Source of the DNA: Sinanaerobacter chloroacetimidivorans
GTDB lineage: Bacteria > Bacillota > Clostridia > Peptostreptococcales > Anaerovoracaceae
Reading direction: 5' to 3'
NCBI RefSeq assembly: GCF_018128545.1
Contig: NZ_JAGSND010000023.1
Location: forward strand, 1-56,326
DNA: 56,326 nt
Translations under genes and position numbers: made by a program
Shown here: positions 55,454 through 56,326 of the stretch, one piece after another
Layout: every line of letters begins with the position of its first letter
How positions within the stretch are numbered: position 1 is the first letter of the stretch
The notes under the pieces: model-generated
What the model saw: the letters and a program-made list of their open reading frames with translations, nothing else
Told to the model about the DNA's origin: nothing
The model's database searches: none

Positions 55454-55951
55454 ATGAGTCTTTATGAACAATGGAAACACCTGATTGACAATCAGACAAA
55501 CGAAACCTTTGAAGCCTTCTGGGAAAGGTACAGTTCTACGGAAACCAGAATTTACAGCGGCATTCTTGGGGAAAAGAAGGCGAAAGTCAGCGGTACTTTT
55601 AAAGATCTGGCTGAAAAATATGAAGCCGATCCCGTAATTTTTATGGGTTTTCTTGACGGCATCAATACCAGCTTGATAGAGGGCCAGAAGTTTGAAACCT
55701 TTGATGAGGAATCAGAAATCAATATGGAAATTGATTTTGAAAAGCTCTTTTTCAATATGCTGGAAGCCAAAGCGGATTATTTATATACCCTGCCCCAGTG
55801 GGAGGAAATCCTGACCGAAGAGCAAAGACAGGAAATTATAAAAGCTCATAAAAAGTCAAAAACCGTTGTAAAGGATAAGATACCCGGGCGAAACGATCCT
55901 TGTCCATGCGGAAGCGGGAAAAAATATAAAAAATGCTGCGGCAATAATTAG
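55454..55951 (+). CDS. SEC-C motif protein
   Basis: The 165-residue protein is mostly helical and ends in a zinc-binding SEC-C motif [18 protein letters not shown] (about 146-163), like that at the C-terminus of SecA. The N-terminal 140 residues are acidic and match no domain I recognise. TAGGAGGA precedes the ATG, 39 nt after hom, so it is probably co-transcribed. Stand-alone SEC-C proteins often occur as adaptors; the partner is unknown. Confidence 0.82.
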   Translation: MSLYEQWKHLIDNQTNETFEAFWERYSSTETRIYSGILGEKKAKVSGTFKDLAEKYEADPVIFMGFLDGINTSLIEGQKFETFDEESEINMEIDFEKLFFNMLEAKADYLYTLPQWEEILTEEQRQEIIKAHKKSKTVVKDKIPGRNDPCPCGSGKKYKKCCGNN

Positions 55952-55957
55952 GAGCTG

Positions 55958-55993
55958 CTGAACAAGCCGGAAATTAAAAAAAGGGTTGTTCAG
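55958..55993 (+). terminator. Hairpin after the SEC-C gene
   Basis: CTGAACAA and TTGTTCAG form an 8-bp stem 7 nt past the stop. A second hairpin, CCGGAT/ATCCGG, follows at 55995-56009. A clear T-run is missing. Confidence 0.45.
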
Positions 55994-56102
55994 ACCGGAT
56001 GTAATCCGGCGAAAGCAGCCGAAAACAGAATAAATGAATTGTTCAGTAAGCCCTAATTAGTTTCAATTAAAAACAAAAAGTTAAAAAGACAAGTCGTTCT
56101 AA

Positions 56103-56326
56103 TGATATGCTCCCCTTATGGTAGACAGTTTAAAAATAAAAATTGTTTCCATAAGGAGGAGTATATTTTTATGGAACGAAAAGGTAAATTTTCGCCAGAG
56201 GATAAATTAAAATATGTTCTCAGGTGTATAGAAGGCGAGGATTCTATTTAGACATACTGCAACTATGATTGGTATCAACTATGAATCTTTTAGGCAATGG
56301 ATTCATAATTACCAATCCTTAGGCAT
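56103..56326 (+). mobile_element. Left end of an IS3-like insertion sequence, cut by the window edge
   Basis: The sequence from 56103 (TGATATGCTCCCCTTATGG) followed by TAGACAG resembles IS3-family left ends. It precedes a transposase orfA remnant at 56171. The terminal bases CTCC-CCTTATGG pair with CCATAAGG-A-GGAG (56110-56121 with 56149-56161), enclosing the transposase ribosome binding site. The right end lies beyond the window. Confidence 0.65.
56171..56326 (+). pseudogene. Frameshifted IS3-like transposase orfA (helix-turn-helix), partial
   Basis: From the ATG at 56171 (site AAGGAGG) the frame reads MERKGKFSPEDKLKYVLRC and on to EDSI, then meets TAG at 56249. In the +1 frame it continues RHTATMIGINYESFRQWIHNY up to the window edge, the expected second half of the helix-turn-helix. 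One extra T in the run at 56247-56249 explains the break. The position in the middle of the DNA-binding domain is not that of programmed orfA/orfB frameshifting, so it is probably inactive. Confidence 0.75.

Noticed and set aside
56171..56326. Programmed frameshift in the transposase
   Set aside because: Programmed shifts in IS3 elements occur near the end of orfA at a slippery A-rich site; this break is in the DNA-binding domain after 26 codons.

Overview
The window comes from an AT-rich, spore-forming, low-GC Gram-positive bacterium of the Bacillota, most likely class Clostridia. The evidence is strong AGGAGG-type ribosome binding sites with TTG and GTG starts, the global regulator CodY, the sporulation protein YunB, a PASTA-domain Ser/Thr kinase (PrkC type), ammonia-dependent asparagine synthetase AsnA, a membrane pyrophosphatase typical of anaerobes, an S-layer-homology (SLH) protein and sigma-54. 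A genus cannot be fixed from sequence alone. Almost all of the window is chromosomal housekeeping DNA. A 5'-truncated insertion sequence at the right edge is the only clear mobile element.

Layout. (1) 0.1-11.9 kb, minus strand: a long operon-like run read queH, asnA, priA, def, fmt, a YugP-like zinc peptidase, rsmB, prpC, prkC, rsgA, rpe. It covers DNA restart, formyl-Met initiation and deformylation, rRNA modification and kinase/phosphatase signalling. The usual rlmN between rsmB and prpC is absent; a duplicated 48-bp repeat sits there instead. (2) 12-17.5 kb: a radical SAM protein of the YhcC family (plus), thymidine kinase, a secreted VWA/SLH surface protein, a class III aminotransferase and a 30-residue membrane peptide gene. 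(3) 17.9-19.6 kb: 16 tRNA genes on the minus strand, with two well-formed promoters and a terminator. (4) 19.7-30.5 kb, minus: yigZ, hflX, yunB, codY, hslU, hslV, topA, dprA, yifB and yraN, the classic dprA-topA-hslVU-codY neighbourhood without trmFO and xerC. (5) 30.6-36.4 kb: an MBL-fold hydrolase, then on the plus strand a potassium uptake cluster of trkA and two different trkH paralogues, then a CBS-pair protein. (6) 36.4-44.4 kb, minus: RNase R, a small Asn/Asp-rich lipoprotein, and a branched-chain amino acid ABC transporter (livJ, livH, livM, livG, livF) ending in a CBS-ACT protein. (7) 44.5-53.3 kb, minus: hppA, secG, the glycolytic genes gapA-pgk-tpiA-eno (no gpm), and rpoN upstream. 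(8) 53.4-56.3 kb: trmL, homoserine dehydrogenase, a SEC-C protein and the left end of an IS3-like element whose orfA is frameshifted.

The genes fit an amino-acid-using anaerobe. CodY would sense branched-chain amino acids, the Liv transporter imports them, the pyrophosphatase conserves energy and Trk handles K+ (the pyrophosphatase looks K+-dependent).

The most unusual content is not protein-coding. An 86-87-bp element that folds into two hairpins is tandemly repeated three times in the gapA leader. A diverged copy lies upstream of the CBS gene at 35936, and a single-hairpin copy abuts the tpiA ribosome binding site. All are in the same orientation relative to the downstream gene. A second palindromic repeat family, with compensatory stem changes, occurs at 4.6 kb and 47.1 kb.
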